Part shown: one piece after another, positions 8,645-17,850 of the stretch
Numbering within the stretch: position 1 is the first letter of the stretch
Layout: every line of letters starts with the position of its first letter
Assembly: GCF_004217135.1 (NCBI RefSeq)
Contig: NZ_SHKK01000001.1
Location: forward strand, 7,075,734-7,139,733
From: Micromonospora violae
Lineage (GTDB): Bacteria; Actinomycetota; Actinomycetes; Mycobacteriales; Micromonosporaceae
DNA length: 64,000 nucleotides
Direction of reading: 5' to 3'
Program-made: the position numbers and the translations under genes
The notes under the pieces: model-generated
What the model saw: the letters and a program-made list of their open reading frames with translations, nothing else
The model's database searches: none
Told to the model about the DNA's origin: nothing

Positions 8645-9759
8645 ACCTGGCCGGTGAGCCGCAGCCACCCCCGGCCGTTCCAGCTCATCACCGCCACCTC
8701 GGCGGCGAGCCGCTCACCGATCCGGGTCTGCAACGCCCGAGCGGCGTCGATCGTGGTGGCCGTGCCGGGCGACAACGGGATGAGACGCAGCGCCACCCCC
8801 GGTCCGCCGGGGTCGGGCAGGTCAACGGGGGCCACCCCCAGCGCGCTCCCCACCACCCGCTGGCCGTACGCGGCGAGCGCGGCGTTGTGCGCCCGCACCC
8901 GGTCGACGCCGAGACTGCGCATCGTGAACAGGCCCGCCGGGGCGGCCAGCCAGGGCGTGTAGTCGAGGGTCGCCTGCCACTCGAGCCGGGCCGGGAACCC
9001 CGACTCCTGCTCCCAGGACACCACCAGCGGCTCGATCCGGTCCCGCCACTGCGGTGCCACCGTCAGCAGGGCGGTCCCGCGCGGGGCGTACGCCCACTTG
9101 TGCAGGTTGCCCACCCAGAAGTCCGCGCCGACGCTCGCCACCGTGGTGGGCAGCATGCCCGGGGCGTGTGCGGCGTCCACCAGGACCGGCACGCCGAGTT
9201 CGTGGGCCACCCCGACGATGGCGGCGGCCGGGAAGAGTTTGGCGGTGGCCGAGGTGAGCTGGTCGACGACGAGAAGCCGGGTCCGCCCGGGGCGCAGGGC
9301 GGCACGGATGCTCTGCACGATCTCCTCGTCGGTCGCGGCCAGGGGGATCGACACCACCCGGCTGACCGCTCCGGTACGGCGGCACTCGCGCTGGATGGCC
9401 AGGCTCACCGCCCCGTAGCCGTGGTCGGTGCTCAGCACCTCGTCGCCGGCCCGCAGGCCCACCGACTGGAGCACCACGGCGACGCCGGTGGTGGTGTTGC
9501 CCACCAGGGCGCTGCCGTCCGGGTCGGCGCCCAGGAACCCGGCGAGGTGCCGGCGGGTGTGCGCGATCCGGTCGACCAGCCCCTGGGTGAAGAAGCGCAG
9601 CGGGTTCGCCTCCATCTCGTCACGCAACCGCTGCTGGGCGCGCTGCACGCCGATCGGCACCGCGCCGAACGAGCCGTGGTTGAGGTGACTGACCGCCGGG
9701 TCCAGGGAGAAGAGCAGGCGGGCGCCCGGGATCGGCTCAGGGGGCTGCGGGACGCTCAC
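8578..9759 (-). CDS. Class V PLP-dependent aminotransferase (isopenicillin-N-epimerase-like)
   Basis: This 393-residue protein has fold type I PLP features: LNHGSFGAVP near the N-terminus, the PLP-phosphate region GNTTTGVAVV, the PLP-nitrogen Asp in VLVDAAHAPG (D195), and the Schiff-base Lys in VGNLHKWAYAPRG (K221). Such proteins act as epimerases, desulfurases or lyases, and the substrate here is unknown. The reading frame stays open far upstream, through xerC on the same strand, but GTG at 9759 gives the family length. Its stop region overlaps the convergent M23 gene. Confidence 0.85.
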   Translation of the reverse strand: MSVPQPPEPIPGARLLFSLDPAVSHLNHGSFGAVPIGVQRAQQRLRDEMEANPLRFFTQGLVDRIAHTRRHLAGFLGADPDGSALVGNTTTGVAVVLQSVGLRAGDEVLSTDHGYGAVSLAIQRECRRTGAVSRVVSIPLAATDEEIVQSIRAALRPGRTRLLVVDQLTSATAKLFPAAAIVGVAHELGVPVLVDAAHAPGMLPTTVASVGADFWVGNLHKWAYAPRGTALLTVAPQWRDRIEPLVVSWEQESGFPARLEWQATLDYTPWLAAPAGLFTMRSLGVDRVRAHNAALAAYGQRVVGSALGVAPVDLPDPGGPGVALRLIPLSPGTATTIDAARALQTRIGERLAAEVAVMSWNGRGWLRLTGQVYNAADEYERLAARLPALLAQR

Positions 9760-9788
9760 GCGATGATCGTAACCGCCGTGCTCGGGCA

Positions 9789-9860
9789 CCCTCCGGCGCT
9801 TGGTCAGGCGCGCGTGCGTGCCCTCCGGCCTTCGCGCCCTCCGGCGGTTGGTCAGGCGCG
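9789..9860. repeat. 24-bp direct repeat at the xerC 3' end
   Basis: A 24-base sequence at 9789-9812 recurs at 9837-9860 with one mismatch, 48 bases apart. The second copy includes the last codons and stop region of xerC, so this is a partial duplication of the xerC end. Confidence 0.6.
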
Positions 9861-10895
9861 TGGGTGCGCCTGCCGGTACGCGGCGCGTAGCCGCTCGACC
9901 GAGACGTGCGTGTAGATCTGGGTGCTCGCCAGCGACGAGTGACCGAGCAGTTCCTGCACGGCGCGCAGGTCGGCGCCACCCTCCAGCAGGTGGGTGGCCG
10001 CGGAGTGGCGTAGGTCGTGGGGGCTGGTTCGGGGCAGCCCGGCGGTCTCGGCGTACGCGCCGACGATCTGACGCGCGGTCGTCGGGTTGAGCCGACCACC
10101 CCGGGCACCCAGCAGCAGTGCGTCGCCGGAGTGGGCGGCCACCATCGCCGGGCGGCCCCGGCGCAGCCAGTCGTCCAACGCCCGCTGGGCGGGCACCCCG
10201 TACGGCACCGAGCGCTCCCGCCCGCCCTTGCCGAACACCCGGATCACCCGCCGGCCGGGGTCGACGTCGCCGACGTCCAACCCGCACGCCTCGCTGACCC
10301 GTACGCCGGTGGCGTAGAGCAGCTCCAGCAGCACCCGGTCCCGCAGCGGCACCGCCTCGGTCTCTTCCGTTGCACCTGAGGTCGGCCCGGCAGCCGAGGT
10401 CGGCCCGGCGGCTGCGTCGGTGCGCTCTGCGGTCGTGCGCTCCGGCGGGCTGGTCGGCGGTGCCTGCCGGGACGGTGCCTCCACCAGGGCGGCAGCCTGG
10501 TCGGCGCGCAGCACGGTGGGCAACTCCCGGTGCGCGCGAGGGCTGGCCAGCGCGGCGCCCACGTCGACGGGGAGCAGCCCGGCCCGGTGTGCCCAGGCGC
10601 TGAACGCCCGCGCCGACGCGGCCCGCCGGGCCAACGAGGTGCGGGCCGCACCCGTGGTGCGCTGCCGCGCCAGCCAACTGCGCAACACCGGCAGGTCCAG
10701 CTCGGCCAGGTCCGCGCAGCCCATCCGGACGGCGTGGTCGAGCAGCGAGACGATGTCGGTGACATAGGCGCGGACGGTGTGCGCCGACCGGTTACGCACT
10801 CGGGACAGGTGTTCGGCGAAGTCGTCGACAGCCTCGCGCAGCGCTGGCGGCAGCGCCTGGTGCATGGCCCGGGTGCTCCGGTCGGGCCGGCTCAT
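9852..10895 (-). CDS. xerC: Tyrosine recombinase XerC
   Basis: XerC-type recombinase, which resolves chromosome dimers at dif with its partner XerD. The SAM-like core-binding domain covers residues 18-110. The catalytic set is complete: R199 (ATGVRVSE), K223 (GKGGRER), H293 and R296 (PHDLRHSAATH), H319 and Y328 (IYTHVSVE). An unusual Ala/Pro/Thr-rich insert at about residues 141-181 separates the two halves. It lies in a minus-strand block with dprA and yifB, the expected actinobacterial context. Confidence 0.92.
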   Translation of the reverse strand: MSRPDRSTRAMHQALPPALREAVDDFAEHLSRVRNRSAHTVRAYVTDIVSLLDHAVRMGCADLAELDLPVLRSWLARQRTTGAARTSLARRAASARAFSAWAHRAGLLPVDVGAALASPRAHRELPTVLRADQAAALVEAPSRQAPPTSPPERTTAERTDAAAGPTSAAGPTSGATEETEAVPLRDRVLLELLYATGVRVSEACGLDVGDVDPGRRVIRVFGKGGRERSVPYGVPAQRALDDWLRRGRPAMVAAHSGDALLLGARGGRLNPTTARQIVGAYAETAGLPRTSPHDLRHSAATHLLEGGADLRAVQELLGHSSLASTQIYTHVSVERLRAAYRQAHPRA

Positions 10896-11022
10896 CGTGG
10901 CCGCGCACGCGTGCCGGCCGACTCCTCGGCCCAGGCACCCTCACTCACAGCTGGCACGGCATCAGCCTACGGCCGGTCGGGGTACGCCACCGGACCTGAC
11001 GGTGCCGGGTGGTCGACCCGAC

Positions 11023-11133
11023 TCATCGGCGGTTGCTCCTCTTGCTCAGGACCACGAGCAGGCCGACGACGAGCACGGCGGTCACGACGAGACAGCAGAG
11101 CACGCTGATGTGCCACGGCTTGATTGCACCCAT
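11023..11133 (-). CDS. 36-residue single-span membrane peptide with TatA-like start
   Basis: The peptide begins MGAIKPWHISVL, continues through a hydrophobic span (residues 8-30) with two adjacent Cys, and ends in a basic KRSNRR tail. The KPWHI start closely resembles the N-terminus of actinobacterial TatA, but there is no amphipathic helix or acidic tail. It lies between dprA and xerC on the same strand. The function is unknown. A longer frame upstream is likely noncoding. Confidence 0.55.
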   Translation of the reverse strand: MGAIKPWHISVLCCLVVTAVLVVGLLVVLSKRSNRR

Positions 11134-11229
11134 GACCGGGCACGGTATCGGCTGTGCCGGCGGGCCGAGGTCCCGAGCGCGCGGGGGTGGTCGGGCGACC
11201 ACCACGGTCGGTCGGCGGTGACGCATCGC

Positions 11230-12450
11230 TCAGGTACCCGGCAGAGCAGGCGTCTGCGCCGCCGCACGCGTGGATGCGGCGGGTGGCGGGGCGAGGGCGT
11301 ACCCGTCGTCGCGACGGACCACCATGGACAGCTCCTCCAACAGCGACAGCTTGCGCAGCGCGGTCCGTACGCCGACACCGGCGCGGACGGAGAGCCGGTC
11401 CACACCCATCGCGCCTCGGCGGGGCAGCGCCTCCAACAGTGACCGCGCGTCGTCGTCCAGGGCGTCGGAGGGCCGCTGCGGTCCGCGCGCCAGCGGGGCC
11501 AGGTCCGCGCCGATCCGGCCCACCTCCTCCAGCACGTGCGCCACCCCGGTGACCAGCCGGGCCTTGTCGGGGAACTCGCGCAGGAACTCGTGCGCGCCGA
11601 CGGACATCGCCGAGGTCACCGGCCCCGGCACCACCATGGCCACCCGATTGCCGTAGATGGCCCGCCGCGCGGTCTGCGTCGCGCCACTGCGCGCCGACGC
11701 CTCCACCACGACGGTGCCCCGGGTGCCCACGGCGATCACCCGGTTGCGGATCAGGAACCGGGGCCGCAGCGGCTCGGCACCGGGTGGCCACTCGCTGACC
11801 AGCAGCCCCGTCTCGGCGATCCGGTCGAACAGCGCGGTGTTGCCTATCGGGTACGGGCGGTCGAGCCCGCAGGCGAGCACGGCGACGGTCAGGCCGCCGG
11901 CGGTGAGGGCGCCTCGGTGGGCGGCCGCGTCGATGCCGAACGCGCCGCCGGACACCACCGTCCAGTCCCGCTCGGCCAGCCCGTACCCCAGCTCGGTCGC
12001 GACGTGTTGCCCGTAGCCGGTGGCCGCCCGCGCCCCCACCACGGCCACCGAACGGTCCAGGGCCTCGCCGAGCGGCCAGCCTCCGCGTACCCAGAAGCAG
12101 AGCGGCGGGGCGGTCTCGGCGTCCACCCGGCGGCTGACGTCCGGCAGACGCAGTGTGGCCAGGTCGGCGACCGGGCTTGGCCACTCCTCGTCGTCCGGCG
12201 TGACCAGCCGGGCACCCAGTCGGTCCGCCCGTTGCAGGGCCTCCGCCGCCACCGCCCGCGCGTCGCCGGCCGCCGAACGTGCGGCGACAGTGGTGTGCAA
12301 CCAGCCGTCCGGACTGCCGCCGTCGAGCAGCAGATCCAGGGTGGCCACCGGGCCGTGCCGTTCGACCAGCCGGTGCACCGCGCGGGTGCCCGGTTCGGCC
12401 AACCAGGTCAGGGCGACCCGGGCCAGCCGGTTTTCCTCCTCGGCGCTCAC
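11230..12450 (-). CDS. dprA: DNA-processing protein DprA
   Basis: DprA binds single-stranded DNA and loads RecA during natural transformation. The 406-residue protein has the Rossmann-like core with VAVVGARAATGYG (about residue 145), SGGAFGIDAAAHRGAL, and LLVSEWPPG. A C-terminal winged-helix part (about residues 315-390) completes the family layout. Its GTG start overlaps the yifB stop by four bases, so the two form one operon. No competence uptake genes are in the window. Confidence 0.94.
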   Translation of the reverse strand: MSAEEENRLARVALTWLAEPGTRAVHRLVERHGPVATLDLLLDGGSPDGWLHTTVAARSAAGDARAVAAEALQRADRLGARLVTPDDEEWPSPVADLATLRLPDVSRRVDAETAPPLCFWVRGGWPLGEALDRSVAVVGARAATGYGQHVATELGYGLAERDWTVVSGGAFGIDAAAHRGALTAGGLTVAVLACGLDRPYPIGNTALFDRIAETGLLVSEWPPGAEPLRPRFLIRNRVIAVGTRGTVVVEASARSGATQTARRAIYGNRVAMVVPGPVTSAMSVGAHEFLREFPDKARLVTGVAHVLEEVGRIGADLAPLARGPQRPSDALDDDARSLLEALPRRGAMGVDRLSVRAGVGVRTALRKLSLLEELSMVVRRDDGYALAPPPAASTRAAAQTPALPGT

Positions 12451-13967
12451 GCCGCCTCCCCCGTCCGTAGTTGAAGTGCTTCCCGGACGTCGTCCTGGTC
12501 CGGCCGGTCACGGCCGTCCAGATCGGCGATCGTCCAGGCCATCCGGATCACCCGGTCGAAGCCGCGCGCCGACAGCGAGCCGGAGTCGAGCCGACCACGC
12601 AGCTCGACGGTGACCTTGGCCGGCAGCCGCCACGGCGGTCGGCGCAGGAGCGGGCCCGCCACCTCGGCGTTGAGCCGCCGGCCGAGGTCGGCCCAGCGGG
12701 CGGCCGCCGCCTGCCGGGCCGCCGCCACCCGGGCAGCGACAGTCGCCGACGGCTCGACGTTGCCGTCGGTCGCCATCAGCTCCGCCGCCCGTACCGGCAT
12801 CAGCCGCACCTGGACGTCGATCCGGTCGAGCAGCGGCCCGGAGAGTTTGCCCAGGTAGCGGCGGCGGGTCAGCGGCGAACACTCGCAGTGCGCATCGCCG
12901 GCCGGCTTCGCGCACGGACACGGGTTGGCTGCCAGCACCAACTGGGTGCGGGCCGGGTAGACGGTGCCGCCCCCGCTGCGGCTCAGCTGGATCTGGCCGT
13001 GTTCCAGCGGTTGGCGCAGCGCCTCCAGCGCGCCCTTGCTGAACTCTGGGGCCTCATCCAGGAAGAGAACCCCGCGGTGGGCCAGCGACACCGCGCCGGG
13101 CCGGGCCAGCCCGGAGCCGCCGCCGACCAGCGACGGCACGGTCGCGGTGTGGTGCGGTGCCTGGAACGGCGGGCGGCGCAGCAACCGACCGCCCGGCGGC
13201 AGCAGCCCGGCGACCGAGTGCAGCGCGGTGACCTCCAGCGCTGCGTCGTCGTCCAACTCGGGCAGGAGCGACGGCAGCCGCTCGGCGAGCATCGTCTTGC
13301 CGGCGCCCGGCGGGCCGAGCAACGCCACGTGGTGCCCGCCGGCCGCGGCGACCTCCAGGGCGCGCCGACCCAGCTGCTGCCCCGCGACCTCGGCGAGATC
13401 CGGCCCACCGACCGGCGGCACCGGGACGTCCGCCGGTGGCTCGATCAGCGGGGTCCCGTCCCGGACGAAGGCGACCAGCCGGTGCAGGGTGTCCACCGCT
13501 CGCACCCGTACCCCCGGGATGACGGCGGCCTCGGCGGCGTTCTCGACCGGCACGATCACCCGTGCGACACCGGCCCGGGCTGCGGCGGCGACCATCGGGA
13601 GTACGCCACGCACCGGCCGGACCGTCCCGTCGAGCCCCAGCTCGCCGAGGATCACCACCCCCTCCAGGGGGAGCAGCGGCAGCTCACCCGAGCCGCCCAG
13701 CAGCGCTGCGGCGATGGCCAGGTCGAAGGCCGAGCCGAATTTCGGCAGCGTGGCGGGGAGCAGGTTGAGGGTGATCCGCCGGTTGGGCCACCGTTGGCCG
13801 GAATTGACAACGGCGGCGCGGACCCGGTCGCGGGCCTCGTGCAGGGCGGTGTCCGGCAGGCCGGAGATCACCACCGCCGGCAGGCCGGCGGCCAGGTCGG
13901 CCTCCACCTCGACGAGGTGACCGGTCACCCCGACCAACCCCACGCAGAGCACCTTCGCGTAGCTCAC
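12447..13967 (-). CDS. YifB/ComM family Mg-chelatase-like AAA+ ATPase
   Basis: ComM-like proteins are hexameric helicases that promote branch migration during natural transformation. The 506-residue protein has the N-terminal ChlI domain (residues 1-170), a Walker A GPPGAGKTML at 218-227, Walker B GVLFLDEAPEF and the C-terminal Mg-chelatase domain. It lies between yraN and dprA, the conserved trio. The GTG start is 30 bases after the yraN stop. Confidence 0.93.
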   Translation of the reverse strand: MSYAKVLCVGLVGVTGHLVEVEADLAAGLPAVVISGLPDTALHEARDRVRAAVVNSGQRWPNRRITLNLLPATLPKFGSAFDLAIAAALLGGSGELPLLPLEGVVILGELGLDGTVRPVRGVLPMVAAAARAGVARVIVPVENAAEAAVIPGVRVRAVDTLHRLVAFVRDGTPLIEPPADVPVPPVGGPDLAEVAGQQLGRRALEVAAAGGHHVALLGPPGAGKTMLAERLPSLLPELDDDAALEVTALHSVAGLLPPGGRLLRRPPFQAPHHTATVPSLVGGGSGLARPGAVSLAHRGVLFLDEAPEFSKGALEALRQPLEHGQIQLSRSGGGTVYPARTQLVLAANPCPCAKPAGDAHCECSPLTRRRYLGKLSGPLLDRIDVQVRLMPVRAAELMATDGNVEPSATVAARVAAARQAAAARWADLGRRLNAEVAGPLLRRPPWRLPAKVTVELRGRLDSGSLSARGFDRVIRMAWTIADLDGRDRPDQDDVREALQLRTGEAA

Positions 13968-13997
13968 GGTGCGTCACCGATCCTCCGGGCGCCCATC

Positions 13998-14357
13998 TCA
14001 GAACGCGCCCTTGAGGTGGTCGACCTGCGCCGGACCGGTGTCGGGCAGCAGCACCGACAGCACGTCGAAGCGCACCTCCTCGGCGGTCGTACCGGTCTCG
14101 GTCAGCCATTGGGCGGCGAGCCCGCGCAGCCGGCGGGCCTTGGCCGGGACGACCGCCTCGGCCGGGGTGCCGAAAGCCGCGCCCCGGCGGGTCTTCACCT
14201 CGCAGAAGGCGAGCACGGGCCCGTCCCACGCGATGATGTCGATCTCCCCAGCCGGGCAGCGCCAGTTTCTGGCGATCGGGCGCAGCCCCGCCTCGGTCAG
14301 GTGCCGGGCCGCGCACCGTTCGCCGTACGCGCCAACGGCCTGGTTCCGCTTCGTCAT
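13998..14357 (-). CDS. YraN family (UPF0102) endonuclease-like protein
   Basis: This 119-residue protein has a restriction-endonuclease-like fold. The expected acidic/Lys set is present: E13 (GERCAARHL), D40 (GEIDIIAWD), E53 and K55 (FCEVKTRRG). Its biological role is not settled. It is the first gene of the yraN-yifB-dprA operon. Confidence 0.88.
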   Translation of the reverse strand: MTKRNQAVGAYGERCAARHLTEAGLRPIARNWRCPAGEIDIIAWDGPVLAFCEVKTRRGAAFGTPAEAVVPAKARRLRGLAAQWLTETGTTAEEVRFDVLSVLLPDTGPAQVDHLKGAF

Positions 14358-14410
14358 GCCGGCACGGTGCCCGCCGCAGCGCGACCACCGCGACCCGGCG
14401 GCGGCCCAGC

Positions 14411-14437
14411 TGTGGACAACGGGTGTGCTGTGGACAA
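14411..14437. promoter_or_regulatory. Pair of DnaA-box-like sites
   Basis: TGTGGACAA occurs at 14411-14419 and again at 14429-14437, the same orientation with 18-base spacing. This matches the actinobacterial DnaA box (TTGTCCACA on the other strand). The pair lies between the divergent yraN and 14588 genes, so it could regulate either. Confidence 0.4.
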
Positions 14438-14587
14438 CCGGACGATCATGCCTGCGCTGTGCTAGCAGCGTTGCGCCTCCGACCGCGCGACGTCACCTGG
14501 ACACGACTCGTGCCCCCGCGCCGCCCGGACCCTTCCGAGGTGGGGCCGGCAGGGCCGAAATGGCGTGCGGGTGGCCGGTCGCATACG

Positions 14588-15601
14588 GTGCCGGACGTGG
14601 ACGGACGACGGAGTTTCCCGGAAGATCAGGAGTCGCGCTGGTACCCCGACGAGCGGGGCCGCGGTTACGGCGAGTCGGAGTGGCGCGGCGCGGGCGATCC
14701 GCGATACCGGGACGCCGAGATTCCCGAGCAGCGTGGCGCGGAAGACGGCCGCTCCCTCGAGGACACCGGCGTCGGCCGCCGCCGCGAGCCGGACTCCGGT
14801 CGCTTCGGCGCCGTCGACCCGGGCCGCTTCGCCGGTACGCCTGAGCCGGACTCCGGACGCTTCGATGCCCTGGACCACCAGACCGGACGGTTCGGTGCGA
14901 GTGAGGCTGATTCGGGGCGGTTCGGTGCGGTCGACCCGTTGGGTGCCGCACGGCCGGAGGCGGACGGTTACCGGGCCAGCCGGTCGCGACGGGCGGACCG
15001 GGACCCCTCGGAGATCTCCGGTGAGCTGCCCGGACGCCGCGCTGCCCGGGAGGCGACCGCGGCGGGTTCCCCGGTGACCGGCCCCGCGCCGGAAACCACC
15101 CCCGACAGCGCGCCGCCGGCCAGCGTGCTCACTGACCAGGCTCGTCCCGCTCCGCTCGGCGGGTACCCGATCGTCGACCCGACCCGCGGCGGCGACACGC
15201 CACACCCGTTGGAGATGCCGACCGGCCCGATGCCGGGGATCGGCCCCCGCCCCGAGCCGCCCATGGGCGAGCCCCCGCTGTATCCGCCGTCCGCCGACGG
15301 CGTCTATCGGACCCGTCGACCGGTGCTGGCCGTACTCTTCGCCCTGCTGGTGTTGATCTTTGAGGGTCCCGCGCTGCGGGTGCTGCTGGCGGGCGGGACC
15401 GGTGATCCGGTGGACGCCGGGAACGTGGTGGCGGGCATCGCCCTGGTCGCCGGACTGCCGATCTTCGCGATCGGGCTGTACGGGCTACGAACCGGAGGTT
15501 TGGCGCTCTCCGACAACGGTCGAGGCTGGCTCCGCCCACCGACGGCCTACCTGACCGTCGGGCTGGTGCTCTTCGTGGCCGCCGCGCTCGCCGCCGGCTG
15601 A
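14588..15601 (+). CDS. Repeat-rich protein with three C-terminal membrane segments
   Basis: This protein of about 337 residues has no recognised family. The first two thirds are disordered, Arg/Asp/Glu/Pro-rich and carry repeated DSGRF(G/D)A-type units (four to five copies around residues 60-120). The last 105 residues contain three hydrophobic spans: [35 protein letters not shown] and [18 protein letters not shown]. The layout suggests a cytoplasmic repeat region on a small membrane anchor. GTG at 14588 or 14597 could be the start. A hairpin follows the stop. Confidence 0.7.
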   Translation: MPDVDGRRSFPEDQESRWYPDERGRGYGESEWRGAGDPRYRDAEIPEQRGAEDGRSLEDTGVGRRREPDSGRFGAVDPGRFAGTPEPDSGRFDALDHQTGRFGASEADSGRFGAVDPLGAARPEADGYRASRSRRADRDPSEISGELPGRRAAREATAAGSPVTGPAPETTPDSAPPASVLTDQARPAPLGGYPIVDPTRGGDTPHPLEMPTGPMPGIGPRPEPPMGEPPLYPPSADGVYRTRRPVLAVLFALLVLIFEGPALRVLLAGGTGDPVDAGNVVAGIALVAGLPIFAIGLYGLRTGGLALSDNGRGWLRPPTAYLTVGLVLFVAAALAAG

Positions 15602-15610
15602 CCCGCGTCC

Positions 15611-15646
15611 CGCCCCGGAGCAGCGCCCCACGCGCACCCCGGGGCG
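15611..15646 (+). terminator. GC-rich hairpin after the repeat-rich membrane protein
   Basis: CGCCCCGG at 15611-15618 pairs with CCGGGGCG at 15639-15646 across a 20-base loop, ten bases after the stop codon. There is no T-tract. Confidence 0.4.
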
Positions 15647-15665
15647 GCTGACCGGGTGAGGGGCG

Positions 15666-15851
15666 TACACTGGCCAACTGGCGACCGCCTCGTGCGGTCG
15701 ACCTCGCGCGCCCTCTTCACGAATCGTCGTGGAGCGACGGCCTCCCTGGTCCCGATCATGATCGGGCCCACCATGGGCCGGCGACCAGGCGCCAGGACGC
15801 CCGGCCACCGGCCGGGCGTGACAACCAGGGACCTTGAGGAGTACCCCAACC
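15666..15851 (+). promoter_or_regulatory. Structured rpsB leader with candidate -10
   Basis: TACACT at 15666-15671 is a plausible -10 element. The roughly 180-base leader that follows contains a perfect 16-base palindrome CCCGATCATGATCGGG (15751-15766). This overlaps a second dyad GGCCCA...TGGGCC (about 15765-15779), and a third GCCGG/CCGGC dyad lies farther on. S2 autoregulation through its leader is known in enterobacteria. A similar role here is inference. Confidence 0.4.
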
Positions 15852-16727
15852 ATGGCCGTCGTGACCATGCGTCAGCTGCTGGAGAGTGGTGTCCACTTCG
15901 GGCACCAGACCCGGCGCTGGAACCCGAAGATGAAGCGCTTCATCATGACCGAGCGCAACGGCATCTACATCATCGACCTGCGCCAGACCCTCGACTACAT
16001 CGAGAAGGCGTACGAGTTCGTGCGTGGGACCGTCGCCGAGGGTGGCAGCATCCTGTTCGTCGGCACCAAGAAGCAGGCCCAGGAGGCGATCGCCGAGCAG
16101 GCGACCCGGGTCGGCCAGCCGTACGTCAACCACCGCTGGCTCGGTGGCATGCTGACCAACTTCCAGACCGTGTACAAGCGGCTCCAGCGGATGAAGGAGC
16201 TGGAGGGCCTGGGTGACCTGAGCGGCACCGCCGCCGGTTACACCAAGAAGGAGACCCTGCAGCTCTCCCGCGAGAAGATCAAGCTGACCCGCACCCTCGG
16301 TGGCCTGCGGGACATGCAGAAGCTTCCCGCCGCGGTGTGGATCGTCGACACCAAGAAGGAGCACATCGCCGTCGACGAGGCCCGCAAGCTGGGCATCCCG
16401 GTGATCGCGGTGCTGGACACCAACTGTGACCCGGACGAGGTCGACTTCCCGATCCCGGGTAACGACGACGCGATCCGCTCGGCCGAGCTGCTGACCAAGG
16501 TCGTCGCCGCCGCCGTCGCGGATGGTCTGATCGCGCGTTCCGGCCGTCGCCGGGGCAACGACGAGAAGCCCGAGGGCGTCGCGAGCGACGAGCCGCTGAC
16601 CGAGTGGGAGCGCGAGCTTCTCGAGCCGAAGAAGGCCGACGAGTCGGCCGCCCCGGCCGAGCAGCCCGCCGCTGCCGCCGAGCAGGCCGCCCCCACCGAG
16701 CAGCCGGCGACCGCCACCGCGGAGTGA
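15852..16727 (+). CDS. rpsB: 30S ribosomal protein S2
   Basis: S2 is a late-binding 30S protein near the mRNA exit side. It starts [20 protein letters not shown] and carries the full family core to about residue 235, followed by an Ala/Glu/Pro-rich tail common in actinobacteria. ATG at 15852 is preceded by TTGAGGAG, while the in-frame start 18 bases upstream has no support. It is followed by tsf in the usual order, with a strong hairpin between them. Confidence 0.97.
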   Translation: MAVVTMRQLLESGVHFGHQTRRWNPKMKRFIMTERNGIYIIDLRQTLDYIEKAYEFVRGTVAEGGSILFVGTKKQAQEAIAEQATRVGQPYVNHRWLGGMLTNFQTVYKRLQRMKELEGLGDLSGTAAGYTKKETLQLSREKIKLTRTLGGLRDMQKLPAAVWIVDTKKEHIAVDEARKLGIPVIAVLDTNCDPDEVDFPIPGNDDAIRSAELLTKVVAAAVADGLIARSGRRRGNDEKPEGVASDEPLTEWERELLEPKKADESAAPAEQPAAAAEQAAPTEQPATATAE

Positions 16728-16734
16728 TCGCACC

Positions 16735-16778
16735 GTCGCTGCCCCGCCGTCCGTTTTCGCGAACGGCGGGCAGCGACG
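16735..16778 (+). terminator. Long hairpin between rpsB and tsf
   Basis: A stem of about 15 bp (GTCGCTGCC and CGCCGT arms with one bulge) begins seven bases after the rpsB stop. It probably terminates part of the rpsB transcripts and adjusts the S2 to EF-Ts ratio. Confidence 0.65.
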
Positions 16779-16861
16779 GTACGCCGGGCACGATCCGCCC
16801 GGATCCGGGTAACCGGCACCTCTGACCATCCACACGCCGTCTCAACACCGAAGAGAGAGCC

Positions 16862-17689
16862 ATGTCCCAAATCACCGCCGCGGACGTCAAGAAGCTCCGC
16901 GACCTCACCGGCGCCGGCATGATGGACAGCAAGAAGGCGCTGACCGAGGCCGAGGGCGACTTCGACAAGGCCGTCGAGATCCTGCGCGTCAAGGGCGCCA
17001 AGGACGTCGGCAAGCGGGCCGGTCGTACGGCCGCCAACGGTCTGGTCGCCCACTCCGGCAAGGCGCTGCTCGAGCTGAACTGCGAGACCGACTTCGTCGC
17101 CAAGACCGAGTCGTTCATCGCGCTGGCCCAGCAGCTGGTCGAGCACGGTGAGCGCTCCGGCGCGAACACCGCCGAGGAGCTGCTCGCCACCGAGCTCGAC
17201 GGCAAGGTCGTCGCCGACCTGATCCAGGAGCAGTCCGCCAAGATCGGCGAGAAGCTGGTGCTCAACCGGTTCGCCCGGGTCGAGGGCACCACCGCGGTCT
17301 ACCTGCACCGCAAGGCCCAGGACCTGCCGCCGGCCGTTGGCGTGCTCGTGTCGTACACCGGCAAGAGCGACGAGGCCGGCGACGCCGACGCCCGTGGTGT
17401 GGCCATGCAGATCGCCGCCATGCGGCCGAAGTACCTCACCCGGGACGAGGTTCCGGCCGAGGTCGTCGAGTCCGAGCGGCGCATCGCCGAGCAGACCGCC
17501 CGCGAGGAGAACAAGCCCGAGGCGGCCCTGCCGAAGATCGTCGAGGGCCGGGTCAACTCCTTCTTCAAGGACTTCGTCCTGGTCGAGCAGGCGTCGGTGG
17601 CCGACAACAAGAAGTCGGTGAAGCAGGTGCTGGCCGAGGCCGGCATCGAGGTCACCCGCTTCGTGCGGTTCGAGGTCGGCCAGGCCTGA
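16862..17689 (+). CDS. tsf: Elongation factor Ts
   Basis: EF-Ts is the guanine nucleotide exchange factor for EF-Tu. The 275-residue protein has the N-terminal UBA-like domain with [17 protein letters not shown] (about residues 11-27) and the second signature [10 protein letters not shown] near residue 78. A GAGAGAG ribosome binding site precedes the ATG. It lies downstream of rpsB as in most bacteria. Confidence 0.97.
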   Translation: MSQITAADVKKLRDLTGAGMMDSKKALTEAEGDFDKAVEILRVKGAKDVGKRAGRTAANGLVAHSGKALLELNCETDFVAKTESFIALAQQLVEHGERSGANTAEELLATELDGKVVADLIQEQSAKIGEKLVLNRFARVEGTTAVYLHRKAQDLPPAVGVLVSYTGKSDEAGDADARGVAMQIAAMRPKYLTRDEVPAEVVESERRIAEQTAREENKPEAALPKIVEGRVNSFFKDFVLVEQASVADNKKSVKQVLAEAGIEVTRFVRFEVGQA

Positions 17690-17733
17690 GCCGGCACCGG
17701 GCGCCGCGCGCGCCCGTGGGCAGGAGACGTCAA

Positions 17734-17777
17734 CGAGGAGGCCGCCGGTGTACGTGACAGGCACCGCGGCCTCCTCG
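17734..17777 (+). terminator. Terminator after tsf
   Basis: A 12-bp perfect stem (CGAGGAGGCCGC with GCGGCCTCCTCG) extends inward by five more pairs after a one-base bulge. It lies 45 bases after the tsf stop and before pyrH. Confidence 0.7.
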
Positions 17778-17850
17778 TCACATAGGGTCGGCAGCGGCAG
17801 GTTCGCGGTATGCGCCGCACGGGGCGTGCGCGTGGGGAAGGGCGGGGCGG

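Noticed and set aside
8578..10677. A 699-residue fusion of aminotransferase and recombinase fragments
   Set aside because: It is the aminotransferase frame left open through the overlapping xerC region by high GC. The family start is at 9759.
12471..14465. Long plus-strand frame opposite yifB
   Set aside because: It is antisense to a well-supported gene. Its composition reflects third-position GC bias.
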